DNA of 64,000 bases from Clostridia bacterium (GTDB lineage: Bacteria; Bacillota; Clostridia; TANB77; CAG-508). Below, in pieces: positions 55,799 through 64,000 of this stretch. The notes under the pieces were generated by a model that made no database searches, was not told where the DNA came from, and saw only the letters and a list, made by a program, of their open reading frames with translations. The first letter of the stretch is position 1. Every line of letters starts with the position of its first letter. The DNA is taken from NCBI GenBank assembly GCA_022792135.1, contig JAAWAM010000009.1, forward strand, positions 1-64,000, read 5' to 3'. The position numbers and the translations under genes are program-made.

Positions 55799-56350
55799 CA
55801 TCTCATTTTTTAAAATTGCCATTACAATTTGAACGGTCTTTTCTAAATTATCATTTTTTAATACATAATCGTATAAGTTAATTCTAGATTCTTCATATTC
55901 AAATCGACTTAAACGTAGACGTATTTCTGCTGGACTTGGTTTATCCACTCTTTGTTGTAGTCTTCTTTCTAGTTCTTCTTTTGGAACTCTTAAGAAAATG
56001 GTGACTACTTTTGTATCTGCTTTCAATAAATCTTGTAAGTGTTCTGTTCCATTTACATCAATATCTTTTACAATAATTTTTCCACTTTCCATCTTTTCAT
56101 TTAACAGTTTTCTAGAAGTTCCATAATAATGATTGTGATGTACATCATATTCATAGAATTCTCCATTTTCTATCATTTTCTCAAATTCTTCTCTGCTGAC
56201 AAAATTATAAGTTCCACCTTCTACGTCTCCTTCTCTCATAGGTCGTGAAGTATAAGATGGAAGTGATTCTACATTTTCCATCCTTTTTATCAGTTCTTTT
56301 TTGATTGTATCTTTTCCTGCTCCTGCTACCCCAGATAAAATGACTAGCAT
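55790..56350 (-). CDS. gmk: Guanylate kinase
   Basis: 186 residues. SYTSRPMREGDVEGGTYNFV and NGEFYEYDVHHNHYYGTS are the GMP-binding segments. The phosphate loop is LSGVAGAGKDTIKKEL in place of the usual GPSGAGKST, a mild variation. Converts GMP to GDP. In the standard gmk-rpoZ-remA-yicC order. Confidence 0.95.
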   Translation of the reverse strand: MLVILSGVAGAGKDTIKKELIKRMENVESLPSYTSRPMREGDVEGGTYNFVSREEFEKMIENGEFYEYDVHHNHYYGTSRKLLNEKMESGKIIVKDIDVNGTEHLQDLLKADTKVVTIFLRVPKEELERRLQQRVDKPSPAEIRLRLSRFEYEESRINLYDYVLKNDNLEKTVQIVMAILKNEMNG

Positions 56351-56532
56351 ATTTCTACCTTCCCTTCTGCAATTTCATTTGCTGCTAAAGTTACTGGAGA
56401 TTCTTCTTTGACATTTGTTTTTGCTTCCTCTCCTGCTGCAATTTGTCTGGCACGTCTTGCTGTTGCAATTACTAATTCATAACGATTGTTAGCTTTTGTT
56501 AATAAATCTGTTACACTTGGTTTTACCATCAT
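56344..56532 (-). CDS. rpoZ: RNA polymerase omega subunit
   Basis: 62 residues with VKPSVTDLLTKANNRYELVI and ATARRARQIAAGEE, the omega core. It overlaps gmk by seven bases. Confidence 0.92.
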   Translation of the reverse strand: MMVKPSVTDLLTKANNRYELVIATARRARQIAAGEEAKTNVKEESPVTLAANEIAEGKVEIC

Positions 56533-56580
56533 TTTTAATCACTTTCCTTTCTAAAAAAAATTATTTTACAGCTTTGCTGT

Positions 56581-56841
56581 TTATTTATTGATTTCTTCTT
56601 GTGATATTGTTTTGTCTATTCTTCCTCCAACCGTTTCTGGTTGCACAGCAGATAATATGATATGTCCTGAATCCATAATTAATACGGCTCTTGTTCTTCT
56701 TCCATAAGTGGCATCTACTGCTGTTTTTTCGTCTTTTGCTTCTTGTACCATTCTTTTAATTGGTGCTGATTCTGGACTTACAATTGCGACAATTCTTTCT
56801 GCTGAAACAATGTTTCCAAATCCTATGTTTACCAATTGCAT
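56581..56841 (-). CDS. remA: RemA-like regulator (DUF370)
   Basis: 86 residues with [32 protein letters not shown] and [20 protein letters not shown]. In Bacillus RemA is an octameric DNA-binding activator of matrix genes. The gene lies in the conserved gmk-rpoZ-remA-yicC cluster. Confidence 0.93.
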   Translation of the reverse strand: MQLVNIGFGNIVSAERIVAIVSPESAPIKRMVQEAKDEKTAVDATYGRRTRAVLIMDSGHIILSAVQPETVGGRIDKTISQEEINK

Positions 56842-56856
56842 AAAATCAATTCCTTT

Positions 56857-57732
56857 CTATTCTATATTTTGAACTTGTTCTCTTATATTTTCTATTTCTG
56901 TTTTTATATCAATCACTCTGTTGGTAATATCTAAGTGATTGGCTTTTGAGCCAATTGTGTTGGTTTCTCGATTCATTTCTTGGATGATAAAGTCTAATTT
57001 TTTTCCAACTGCTTCTTCCGAATTTAACAGTGTTTTAAATTGCGCAATATGACTGTTTAGTCTTGTTATCTCTTCTTCTACTGAACATTTATCAGCATAT
57101 ATTACTACTTCTTGTGATAATCTTGTTGAATCCACTTCTCCTTCTGGCAAAAGCTGTTTTATTCTTTCTTCTAATTTTACTATATATTCTTCAATAAGTC
57201 CAGTAGAAAGTTTAGATATTTCTTCAACTTTTATTTGTATGTTATTTAATCTTACTAACAAATCTTCTGCCATTTTATTGCCTTCTACTTGTCTCATTTG
57301 AATTAAATGATGAGTAGCACTTTTTACTGTTTCTATTACTTCTTCTTGAATGGTATCATCATTTTGGTCATTTTGAATTTTTAACACATCTGGATATTTT
57401 GCTATGTCATTTACTTGTATGTCAGCTAATAAATTTTCTTTTTGTGCTAATTTTTTTAGTTCATCGATATAGGCTTTTGCTAATTCTGTATTGATTTGTA
57501 TAGTTCTTCCTTGTAATGAGTCGTTTTCAAAGGTTACAAAAACATCTATTTTTCCTCTTTTTACTTTAGTTGCTATTTGTTTTTTTATGATTTCTTCTAA
57601 ATAACTAAGTTGCCTTGGTATTTTTACACATATGTCTAAATATCTATGATTAACACTTTTTATTTCAATTTGATATTCTCTGGCATTTTTGGACACATTT
57701 GCTTTTCCATATCCTGTCATACTTTTAATCAT
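56857..57732 (-). CDS. yicC: YicC-family endoribonuclease
   Basis: 291 residues. IKSMTGYGKANVSKNAREYQ at the N terminus and SEEAVGKKLDFIIQEMNRET, GSKANHLDITNRVIDIKTEI at the C terminus are family hallmarks. Family members cut or help degrade RNA. The start overlaps the upstream membrane-protein gene by eight bases. Confidence 0.93.
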   Translation of the reverse strand: MIKSMTGYGKANVSKNAREYQIEIKSVNHRYLDICVKIPRQLSYLEEIIKKQIATKVKRGKIDVFVTFENDSLQGRTIQINTELAKAYIDELKKLAQKENLLADIQVNDIAKYPDVLKIQNDQNDDTIQEEVIETVKSATHHLIQMRQVEGNKMAEDLLVRLNNIQIKVEEISKLSTGLIEEYIVKLEERIKQLLPEGEVDSTRLSQEVVIYADKCSVEEEITRLNSHIAQFKTLLNSEEAVGKKLDFIIQEMNRETNTIGSKANHLDITNRVIDIKTEIENIREQVQNIE

Positions 57733-58195
57733 TTTCTTTTCCCTCTTTTTTAGTTTTTGTTTTTTTGGCTTCTTTTTTGATTGGTTTGTCTTCTTTTACA
57801 ATTTCAGATATATCACTTAACCCTTTTAAATATTCTTTTCTCTCTTTGGTATAGTGAAAGATTGCTTTTAGTACATAATAGATGGCAAAGATATAAGATG
57901 AAACTAATAAATACAATTGAAAGTCATATTTAAATAAGCTAATCATATGCATAATTGATAAGGAGTGTAAAGATAAAACGAATAATTCAACTCCTGTAAT
58001 GGCTGGCGTGCCACAATCTTCTCGATAAGCTTTTTCTAAAGTAAGAATTCCCAATATCAAAAAGGTTCCCGCAAATACTTTAATATCTTCGACTAATCTA
58101 GCCAAATTCATTCTACTATAAGCAAAATTTAAAACCATAAAATAGCACATAACTCCAATAGCTTTTAGTAGATTTTTGAATATTGTTTTTTTCAT
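57725..58195 (-). CDS. Four-helix membrane protein of unknown function
   Basis: 156 residues with about four membrane helices (near 10-28, 38-56, 65-85, 92-112) and a lysine-rich cytoplasmic tail with TKTKKEGKEND. I do not recognise a family. It is translationally overlapped with yicC and 10 bases after rsmE, so it belongs to this operon. Confidence 0.6.
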   Translation of the reverse strand: MKKTIFKNLLKAIGVMCYFMVLNFAYSRMNLARLVEDIKVFAGTFLILGILTLEKAYREDCGTPAITGVELFVLSLHSLSIMHMISLFKYDFQLYLLVSSYIFAIYYVLKAIFHYTKERKEYLKGLSDISEIVKEDKPIKKEAKKTKTKKEGKEND

Positions 58196-58204
58196 CGTTT
58201 CCTC

Positions 58205-58954
58205 CTAATTTTCTAGTTCGTACATGATAATACTTAACACATTTAAAGCTACGGTTTCTGTTCTTAATATTCTTTTTCCTAATGTGATGGTAGTAGCCTT
58301 ATTTGCTTGCAACATTTCCACTTCTTCTGGCGCAATTCCACCTTCTGGTCCTACAATAACTGCTATTTTTATTTCTTTTTGATGATATTTTTCTTTTAGT
58401 TTTTTTAGTTCTTGTTTTATGGTATTTTCTGTTTCATTTTCATAGGCCACAAATACTATATCATATTCTTTCATTAAATGACAAATATTTTTTAAATTTA
58501 TGGGTGATTTTATAGTAGGAATTCGATTTCTTCCACATTGTTTAGCTGCTACTTCTGCTATTTTCTGCCATCTTTGGACTTTTTTTGCTTTATCGTTTTC
58601 TTTTAATTTTACCACACATCTTTTCATTTCAATTGGTAGGATGTCATAAACTCCTAATTCTACTGATTTTTGAATGATTAATTCCATTTTATCTGCTTTT
58701 GGTAATCCCTGCATAATGGTTACCTTTATCTTAGACTCTACTTCATTTTCTAATTTTTTTATTATTTTGCATTCAATGACTTCTTCTATATTTACAATTT
58801 CACATAAGTAGTTTTGCTCATTGGTTATATTACAAATGGTTAGTTCGTTTCCTACTTTTTCTCGTAGTACATTTTTGATATGATTGATATCATTTCCTAT
58901 TATTCTTATTTTATCTTCTTTTACTTGTTCTTGTGTTACAAAAAATTTTGGCAT
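58205..58954 (-). CDS. rsmE: 16S rRNA (uracil(1498)-N(3))-methyltransferase
   Basis: 249 residues. An N-terminal PUA-like domain and the C-terminal SPOUT knot with VIVGPEGGIAPEEVEML and LGKRILRTETVALNVLS. It methylates U1498 near the decoding site of 16S rRNA, using SAM. Confidence 0.94.
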   Translation of the reverse strand: MPKFFVTQEQVKEDKIRIIGNDINHIKNVLREKVGNELTICNITNEQNYLCEIVNIEEVIECKIIKKLENEVESKIKVTIMQGLPKADKMELIIQKSVELGVYDILPIEMKRCVVKLKENDKAKKVQRWQKIAEVAAKQCGRNRIPTIKSPINLKNICHLMKEYDIVFVAYENETENTIKQELKKLKEKYHQKEIKIAVIVGPEGGIAPEEVEMLQANKATTITLGKRILRTETVALNVLSIIMYELEN

Positions 58955-59073
58955 AATTTTCTCCTTTATACGGGCTTATTATATCACAGTCTTCTTCTTT
59001 TTTCTAGCAAAAAAAGAAATTATATTAGATTTTACTCCTTTATAATTTCTTTTCTTTTATTTTTTATCTTATC

Positions 59074-59613
59074 TTAATAATTTTCTGCTTTTATTTCAAA
59101 GTATGCTTTTGGGTGAGCACATACTGGGCATATTTCTGGAGCTGCTTTTCCAATTACAATATGACCACAGTTTCTACATTTCCAAATTCTGTCTCCATCT
59201 TTGCTAAATACTAATCCATCTTCTACATTTTCTAATAATTTTTTGTATCTTTCTTCGTGTTCTTTTTCTATTTTAGCAACTTCTGAGAATAAGAATGCAA
59301 TATGGTCAAATCCTTCTTCTTTTGCTTCTTTTGCCATTCTGTCATACATATCTGTCCACTCGTAGTTTTCGCCTTCTGCTGCTGCTTTTAAGTTTTCAGC
59401 TGTTGATAGAATTTCTCCTCCTTGTAATAGTTTAAACCACATTTTTGCATGTTCTTTTTCATTGTCAGCTGTTTCTTGGAAAATAGCTGCTATTTGCTCA
59501 TACCCTTCTTTTTTTGCTTTGCTTGCAAAGTATGTATATTTATTTCTTGCTTGTGATTCTCCTGCAAATGCTTCCATTAAATTTTTCTCTGTTTTACTTC
59601 CTTTTAGTTCCAT
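59074..59613 (-). CDS. rbr: Rubrerythrin
   Basis: 179 residues. The diiron domain has [28 protein letters not shown] and [13 protein letters not shown]. The C-terminal rubredoxin domain has CRNCGHIV and [11 protein letters not shown]. It reduces peroxide in anaerobes. RBS AGGAGG. Confidence 0.96.
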   Translation of the reverse strand: MELKGSKTEKNLMEAFAGESQARNKYTYFASKAKKEGYEQIAAIFQETADNEKEHAKMWFKLLQGGEILSTAENLKAAAEGENYEWTDMYDRMAKEAKEEGFDHIAFLFSEVAKIEKEHEERYKKLLENVEDGLVFSKDGDRIWKCRNCGHIVIGKAAPEICPVCAHPKAYFEIKAENY

Positions 59614-59646
59614 TTAAATTTCCTCCTTATTTCTTTTTTCTCACTT

Positions 59647-59675
59647 ATTTTATATCATTATTATAGACTTGTCAA
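59647..59675 (-). promoter_or_regulatory. Rubrerythrin promoter
   Basis: TTGACA (59675-59670), a 17-base spacer and TAAAAT (59652-59647). No PerR-like box was found nearby by eye. Confidence 0.75.
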
Positions 59676-59882
59676 TATTCTGTTTATCTTATACATTGTC
59701 TTATTTCGTCATTTATTTCTTCTTGTGTAGTATATAAGAACATCATCTTTTTTGCAATAGTTTTTTGTAAATTTTTGTATATAAGTACTCTATGATATTT
59801 ACAAATCCACTTCGTATGTGATAAACTGATAAACAGATTGAAGATTTATCATTCTATAATATGTGATGTAAAAGGAAAAACT

Positions 59883-61232
59883 ATGGAAGTAATAGAAACA
59901 GAATATGAAATTATTTTAGATGAAATTTGTAAAAAATATGGATATGAAACACAAGACAAACCAGGAAACGAAAGCTTAAAGACGGTACTAAAAAGAATCA
60001 TTCCAAGTATGTTAGCAGACTATCCTCAAGAAGACAGAAATTTATTTTATCAAATGTTAACTCATACCCCTATTGTTGTTACCGAAAACTTGACCGAAGA
60101 TGATCTAAAAAAATTAACAGATACCTATATTGGCAATATTAATCCTCATATCATTGATGATGATAGCAACATTTTAGGTGAATATGGAAAAGGAGTAGCA
60201 CCAGCAGCCTATATTTCTTCTCCTATTCTAAATGAAGATATGCAGCTAATGGGCAAAAAGTCATTTCTTTATCTTCAACGTCTACCACGTTTTAGTAAAG
60301 AATTTACTTTTTTGGGAACAGATATTAATGTTCCTTACTTAATTCATGAATTAGGTCATGCTTTTCATGCCGAAAAGAACGCCTACAAAATGTTAGAAGA
60401 TGGTATTTTACTAGAAAGAATAGGAACTGCTCAATTTAAATATTCTTTTGAGAAAATATCAGATGGAAAAAGGAAACAAAAAACAACTTCTTGTACAGGA
60501 TTATTTTTGGAAGAAAGTCTGAACACCATACAAGAAGAAATAGCAATGGCGCGTTATATGAAAATGTCAAAAGAAGAAATGCAAAAGAAATATCGTGAAG
60601 TTCTTGTACCTTCTGAATATCAAGGACTTATGTCTAATATGACTGAGTATTTATTAGAAAAAATTGATACAAATAGTTTGAAACAATATCGATTATCTGG
60701 AGACGAAACCAAATTGCAACCATTGAATGATATCATGGTCCAAACTGACTATTGGCAAAATAAAGACCAAACCTTTTCCGAAACAAATTTGAACAGTCCT
60801 CTTAGTTTTGCTCATAAAAAAAACATTGTTACAAAACTACCAAAACTATCTATGCAAGATTTCTTTCAAACGTATCAAGATATTTATTTTCCTGATATCT
60901 CTTCTATAACCACTCCTATACAAAAAATTGATAATGTATTGGAACAGTGCTATAATTTTAAAGGGATTAAATATCAATTTAATTTGTACAATCCTGAAGA
61001 GAAACAGCAGTATTGTGATATTGTATCACAAATTTTACAAGAAGGATTTACGTTAATTAATCAAGCTTATGATATACAAAAAAGTCAATCCCATAATATA
61101 ATGCCACAAATAGCACAGATAACAAATACTGTTTCTAAGAGCGATATTGAGAAAGTTACAAAAGAAACAAAATCCGGAGTTAAAAATCTAATTTACTCAA
61201 GACAAGGAGATAGGATAGAAGATGAAAAATGA
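59883..61232 (+). CDS. HExxH putative metallopeptidase of unknown family
   Basis: 449 residues from the ATG at 59883 with AAAGGA seven bases upstream; the frame from a TTG at 59838 is less likely. The zinc motif PYLIHELGHAFHAEKN lies near residue 170, and an acidic segment FLEESLNTIQEEIA about 65 residues later could give the third ligand, as in M3/M32-like gluzincins. The rest is helical and not recognised. No signal peptide. It overlaps the next gene by 11 bases, so the two are coupled. Confidence 0.55.
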   Translation: MEVIETEYEIILDEICKKYGYETQDKPGNESLKTVLKRIIPSMLADYPQEDRNLFYQMLTHTPIVVTENLTEDDLKKLTDTYIGNINPHIIDDDSNILGEYGKGVAPAAYISSPILNEDMQLMGKKSFLYLQRLPRFSKEFTFLGTDINVPYLIHELGHAFHAEKNAYKMLEDGILLERIGTAQFKYSFEKISDGKRKQKTTSCTGLFLEESLNTIQEEIAMARYMKMSKEEMQKKYREVLVPSEYQGLMSNMTEYLLEKIDTNSLKQYRLSGDETKLQPLNDIMVQTDYWQNKDQTFSETNLNSPLSFAHKKNIVTKLPKLSMQDFFQTYQDIYFPDISSITTPIQKIDNVLEQCYNFKGIKYQFNLYNPEEKQQYCDIVSQILQEGFTLINQAYDIQKSQSHNIMPQIAQITNTVSKSDIEKVTKETKSGVKNLIYSRQGDRIEDEK

Positions 61233-61680
61233 TTCTGTATCAGAAGAATATAGTAAAGCTGTTGTAGAGGTTCTTACTATTTTGAAATTATTACCAAAAG
61301 AAGAAAAAAAGAAAATTCCAAATAAATTAGTTGCTTTTTTTATGGAAGTGGCTTCTAAAAGCTACCATCCAGATTTTGATTTTTCACAAGGGATAGAAAA
61401 TATTGATTTAATGGATAAAACAAAACATATATTAGCTATGTTGTATTTAAATTATTGGTGTGAAGAAGAAGAAAGAAAAAGTTATAATGAACTGATATTA
61501 AAAAATGAAATTAGTTATCAAGAGGGTTTAAAACAAAAATATCCTGTTGATAATTTATTTAAGAAACGCTCAAAATTTGCAAATAACACACATGAAAATA
61601 CTTTTCTGCCAACTCCCATAAAAAAAGAAGCTTTTTATAAAAAAGTTTTGAATTTTGTAAAAAGGATTCTTTCTTTATAA
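61222..61680 (+). CDS. Hypothetical protein coupled to the HExxH protein
   Basis: 152 residues, helical and charged, with VLTILKLLPKEEKKKIPNKL in the first third and a basic C-terminal tail. The first part resembles small helical proteins found beside peptidase-like genes in gut clostridia. No named family. Its start lies inside the end of the upstream gene. Confidence 0.5.
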   Translation: MKNDSVSEEYSKAVVEVLTILKLLPKEEKKKIPNKLVAFFMEVASKSYHPDFDFSQGIENIDLMDKTKHILAMLYLNYWCEEEERKSYNELILKNEISYQEGLKQKYPVDNLFKKRSKFANNTHENTFLPTPIKKEAFYKKVLNFVKRILSL

Positions 61681-61866
61681 AAGTTTGGTTGGAGTGTTCT
61701 TATAGGAATTTTTACAAAATGCTTAAAAATCAACAATTACATGGCTATTATTGCCTTAGTAGTAATTTTGAGCAAATAATAAAAGCACCACATATGCTCT
61801 GAAAAGCAATAGATATAACTTCAATATCATCACCATAATATTTTCTATTTTCATATTTTAAATTCT

Positions 61867-62532
61867 TTATTCTACAATCTCTAATAATTCTTTCATAGAT
61901 CTTATTTTATAATCTGGTTGCATTAAAATTTCTTCTTTTTTCTTCCATTTATTATCTATCTCTTGCTCATACCAAATAGTTTTTACTCCTAATACTTTCA
62001 CTCCTAATAAGTCTTCTAATAATTCATCACTTACAAAAGCAATCTTACCATATTCTTCTTTTGAAATATCTTCAAAAGCTTTCATATATACTTTTAAATT
62101 TGGTTTTCTTTCTTTTACTACCTCCAAGATAACTATTTTCTTAAAATATTTTTTTATACCTTCTCGCTCAAGAATGTATTCTACATTCCTTATTGAATTA
62201 TTACTTATAATTCCTAAATAATATCCTTTTTCATATAATTTGATAATTGTATTTTTTGTTTCTTCATCTAAAATATGAGATTCCAACAATAACATATCAA
62301 TTTTTTCTAAGTCTTCTTCAGATATGTTTAGTATTAATGCTAAATCTTTATATATTTCTTTTTCTGTAATTTTTCCTAGTGAATTTAATATTTGATAATT
62401 TTTCCATTTTCTAAATATATCATCCCATTTTAAATTATATTTTTCTAATATAATATTTATTTCATCATCAACATTTCTAAATTTGTTAATTAAAGTATAT
62501 CCCCAATCAAAAAATATGTACTTATATTTCAT
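61867..62532 (-). CDS. HAD-family hydrolase
   Basis: 221 residues. Motif I is FFDWGYTLINK: the first aspartate is present, but the usual second aspartate is replaced by glycine. Motif II is LGIISNNSIRN, motif III KERKPNLKVY, and motif IV SDELLEDLLG. Replacement of the second aspartate may slow phosphatase activity. It follows the pyrophosphatase fragment by two bases. Confidence 0.75.
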   Translation of the reverse strand: MKYKYIFFDWGYTLINKFRNVDDEINIILEKYNLKWDDIFRKWKNYQILNSLGKITEKEIYKDLALILNISEEDLEKIDMLLLESHILDEETKNTIIKLYEKGYYLGIISNNSIRNVEYILEREGIKKYFKKIVILEVVKERKPNLKVYMKAFEDISKEEYGKIAFVSDELLEDLLGVKVLGVKTIWYEQEIDNKWKKKEEILMQPDYKIRSMKELLEIVE

Positions 62533-62534
62533 AA

Positions 62535-62834
62535 CTATCTTTCTTCTCCTTTGTCTCTTATATTTTGCATTTCTTCTATAATTTCATATTTGAAAAATCT
62601 CTCTTGAAACTCTACTAAAGCCTCTATTTGTTCTTTACTATATTTCTTTCCTTCTGGTGTAATTATTAGTTTATCATCATCATCATCATTTAGTCTATGT
62701 ACTGCTGCTATGCACTTTCCATCAAATTCCTTTAATGGTTCAAATACTCCTATTATGTATGCATCTAATTCATCTCCATCTCCACTAATTGTATTAGGAA
62801 TATAGCCATAATTTAACGGATATATGAAGTTCCA
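62535..62834 (-). pseudogene. Inorganic pyrophosphatase fragment fused in frame to a PHP remnant
   Basis: The minus frame from about 62834 to 62535 gives NFIYPLNYGYIPNTISGDGD, ELDAYIIGVFEPLKEFDGK, then HRLNDDDDDKLIITPEGKKY and VEFQERFFKYEI, the family I pyrophosphatase core with its aspartates. The usual first about 20 residues (up to the KHN before FIYP) are absent. They are replaced by the end of a PHP protein in the same frame with no new ribosome site. Either a fusion by deletion or a natural chimera; translation is doubtful because the PHP part is broken. Confidence 0.65.
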
Positions 62835-63475
62835 TTTAGATTGGTCAATCCAAGGATATATAATTTCTTCTGGTACATTTAGATTTCCTATACCTATTCC
62901 TATTTCCGAATCAGGAGTACCATGTGAATCACTTCCACCTGAAATATATAAATTATGTTTTTTGCAAATTCAAGTACAAATTGTTGCTGTTCTTGAGAAT
63001 AATATGAATAATATCCTTCTATTCCATCTATCAATTTCTCTCTTACTAGAGTTTCTAAAACACTTTTAGAATTTTCATTATATTTGAATATATGTGGCAT
63101 AAACACTTTTCCTCCACATTGTTTTATCAACTCAACAACTTGTTTATATGATGGAACAAGTCTTGAGAAATCAACAAAAAATCACTATTAGGATTTGATG
63201 TATATGTTAACAAAAATCTTCTTGCGTTATTCCACGCTTTATTACTTATATCAATTTTTAGCCCTTTTTCAATGCATTTATCTATTATTAAATTAGTTTC
63301 ATAAATATTATAATCTTCTTTTGATAAATATAATTCTGATATTTTATCTTGTGCTAAATCGGTATTAATATTATATCCAATTAATTCTATTGCTACATTT
63401 CTCTGCTATTTTTAATATTTCTATCAAATCATTTTCTCCACCAGAATAATTAGTATGAATATAAAGGTCTATCAT
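62832..63475 (-). pseudogene. Decayed PHP-domain phosphoesterase
   Basis: From the ATG at 63475: MIDLYIHTNYSGGENDLIEI, the first PHP metal motif (HTNYS with Y for H). A two-base loss near 63406 breaks the frame before VAIELIGYNINTDLAQDKI. A lost T in a T-run near 63180 breaks it before VDFSRLVPSYKQVVELIKQC. A lost A in an A-run near 62970 breaks it before YISGGSDSHGTPDSEIGIG. All three are simple deletions and none is at CGG, so this looks like real decay (or homopolymer sequencing error). Confidence 0.75.
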
Positions 63476-63595
63476 AATTATCTCCTTTTCATTTTACATA
63501 ACTATACTACCATATATTTCCACATTTTTCAACAATATTATAAAACATTCTCTATTTATTTAATTTTATGTTTATTCCATCATAAAAATCCGCAT

Positions 63596-63871
63596 TTATA
63601 GAATTTTTTCACTTTCATAACTTCCAATTATATTTAAAATATTCAAGTAATTTTCTATACTTTCTTTTACTATCTTTTTAGTTTCAACAAATGCATTAGA
63701 TATATTGTTAATAGCTATTTTTATATCTTCATACGATTTCTTTCTATTTTCTAGCAAACTATTAATATTTTTTCTGTCCATTATTGTTGATAACTTTTCA
63801 TATCTTTCTTCATATATAATATTTAACAAATCATCATCTAAAACATTTGTCAAATTATTAATTTTAACCAT
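63596..63871 (-). CDS. Small hypothetical helical protein
   Basis: 91 residues, charged and helical (YEERYEKLSTIMDRKNINSL, AINNISNAFVETKKIVKESI). A weak GAGAG site precedes the ATG at 63871. No family recognised. The flanking sequence 63872-64000 shows nothing else I can support. Confidence 0.4.
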   Translation of the reverse strand: MVKINNLTNVLDDDLLNIIYEERYEKLSTIMDRKNINSLLENRKKSYEDIKIAINNISNAFVETKKIVKESIENYLNILNIIGSYESEKIL

Positions 63872-64000
63872 AACACATCTCTCTTATGATAAATCATACT
63901 AATATAGCACTACGATTTTTCGCAGCTGTCAACTCGTAACTTTTTATAATAAATTATTTAATAAAAGCAATTAGTTTTGAAAAAACTTTACTTATATTTA

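Noticed and set aside
62900..63130. An eleventh CGG site: the PHP fragment frame ends CTG ATT CGG AAA TAG
   Set aside because: That frame is already wrong there because of a lost A near 62970. In the true frame the bases read GAT TCG GAA, so CGG is not in frame.
63180..63410. PHP frame breaks counted as recoding sites
   Set aside because: They are a two-base loss and single losses in T and A runs, without CGG.
1..64000. CRISPR arrays, tRNA or rRNA genes, prophage
   Set aside because: None was seen by eye. The direct repeats found are palindromic intergenic elements or the two-unit repeat at 13973-14044, and no integrase or capsid genes occur.

Overview
The window is very AT-rich. It codes mostly on the minus strand and looks like a spore-forming member of the Clostridia. 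The evidence is a germination protease (GPR), a YtxC-like sporulation protein, the SCIFF peptide with its radical-SAM maturase, a SAM-I riboswitch before metK, Asp23/AmaP/DUF2273 envelope genes and RemA. An uncultured gut-type lineage is plausible, but the species cannot be told from this sequence.

The main discovery concerns the CGG codon. Seven genes look frameshifted: a cohesin/cadherin surface protein, bceA, bceB, an AMP-dependent acyl-CoA synthetase, recJ, uvrA (two sites) and priA (three sites). All ten breaks have the same form. The upstream frame meets an in-frame CGG, and the correct protein resumes exactly +1. The sequence therefore reads as a four-base word, CGGA (nine sites) or CGGC (one site), in place of one glycine. 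Where the family is conserved the missing residue is glycine: the second Walker A of UvrA, the QVAGRAGR helicase motif and NGNRSM block of PriA, and the post-Walker SGHI-like turn of BceA. Rejoined lengths match the families (UvrA 943, PriA 742, BceA 255 residues). My by-eye scan of the other genes found no other in-frame CGG. CGA and AGG still read as arginine. The codons before the sites differ, so ordinary P-site slippage does not explain them. I infer that CGG is not used as arginine here and that CGGN is read as glycine with a +1 shift, by quadruplet decoding or obligatory A-site frameshifting.

Layout. 1-1.4 kb: RND/MMPL exporter fragment divergent from a TetR regulator. 1.4-3 kb: a transketolase/DXS-like pseudogene, a Ham1-type pyrophosphatase and a TfoX-N protein. 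3.1-8.4 kb: a surface-assembly operon with an LPXTG-anchored cohesin, a sortase, a dockerin-bearing glucosaminidase and a second, membrane-anchored cohesin protein. 8.6-16.2 kb: PAP2 phosphatase, CopZ/CopA, a papain-like hydrolase, riboswitch-controlled metK, a GNAT enzyme, mnmA and a DtxR-type regulator. 16.3-21 kb: a Bce-type antimicrobial-peptide sensing and export module with two matching operators. 21-31 kb: acyl-CoA synthetase, Nat-like ABC exporter, hisS, a metallo-hydrolase, relA and recJ.

31.4-35.4 kb is a plus-strand island: Xre regulator, DUF4912 protein, GH57 glucan enzyme and YtxC. 35.4-46.9 kb: GPR, two tandem HTH paralogs, uvrA, fhs, YuiD-like, xseB/xseA, nusB and the Asp23 cluster. 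47-51.8 kb: a pilin-like/FGE-like surface protein, an Orn/Lys/Arg decarboxylase-family enzyme, and the SCIFF maturase and peptide. 51.9-59.6 kb: fmt, def, priA, gmk, rpoZ, remA, yicC, rsmE and rubrerythrin, a typical clostridial housekeeping order. 59.9-64 kb: an HExxH protein with a coupled partner, a HAD hydrolase, and a decayed PHP gene fused in frame to an inorganic pyrophosphatase fragment. Short palindromic repeats of two families sit at several gene junctions.
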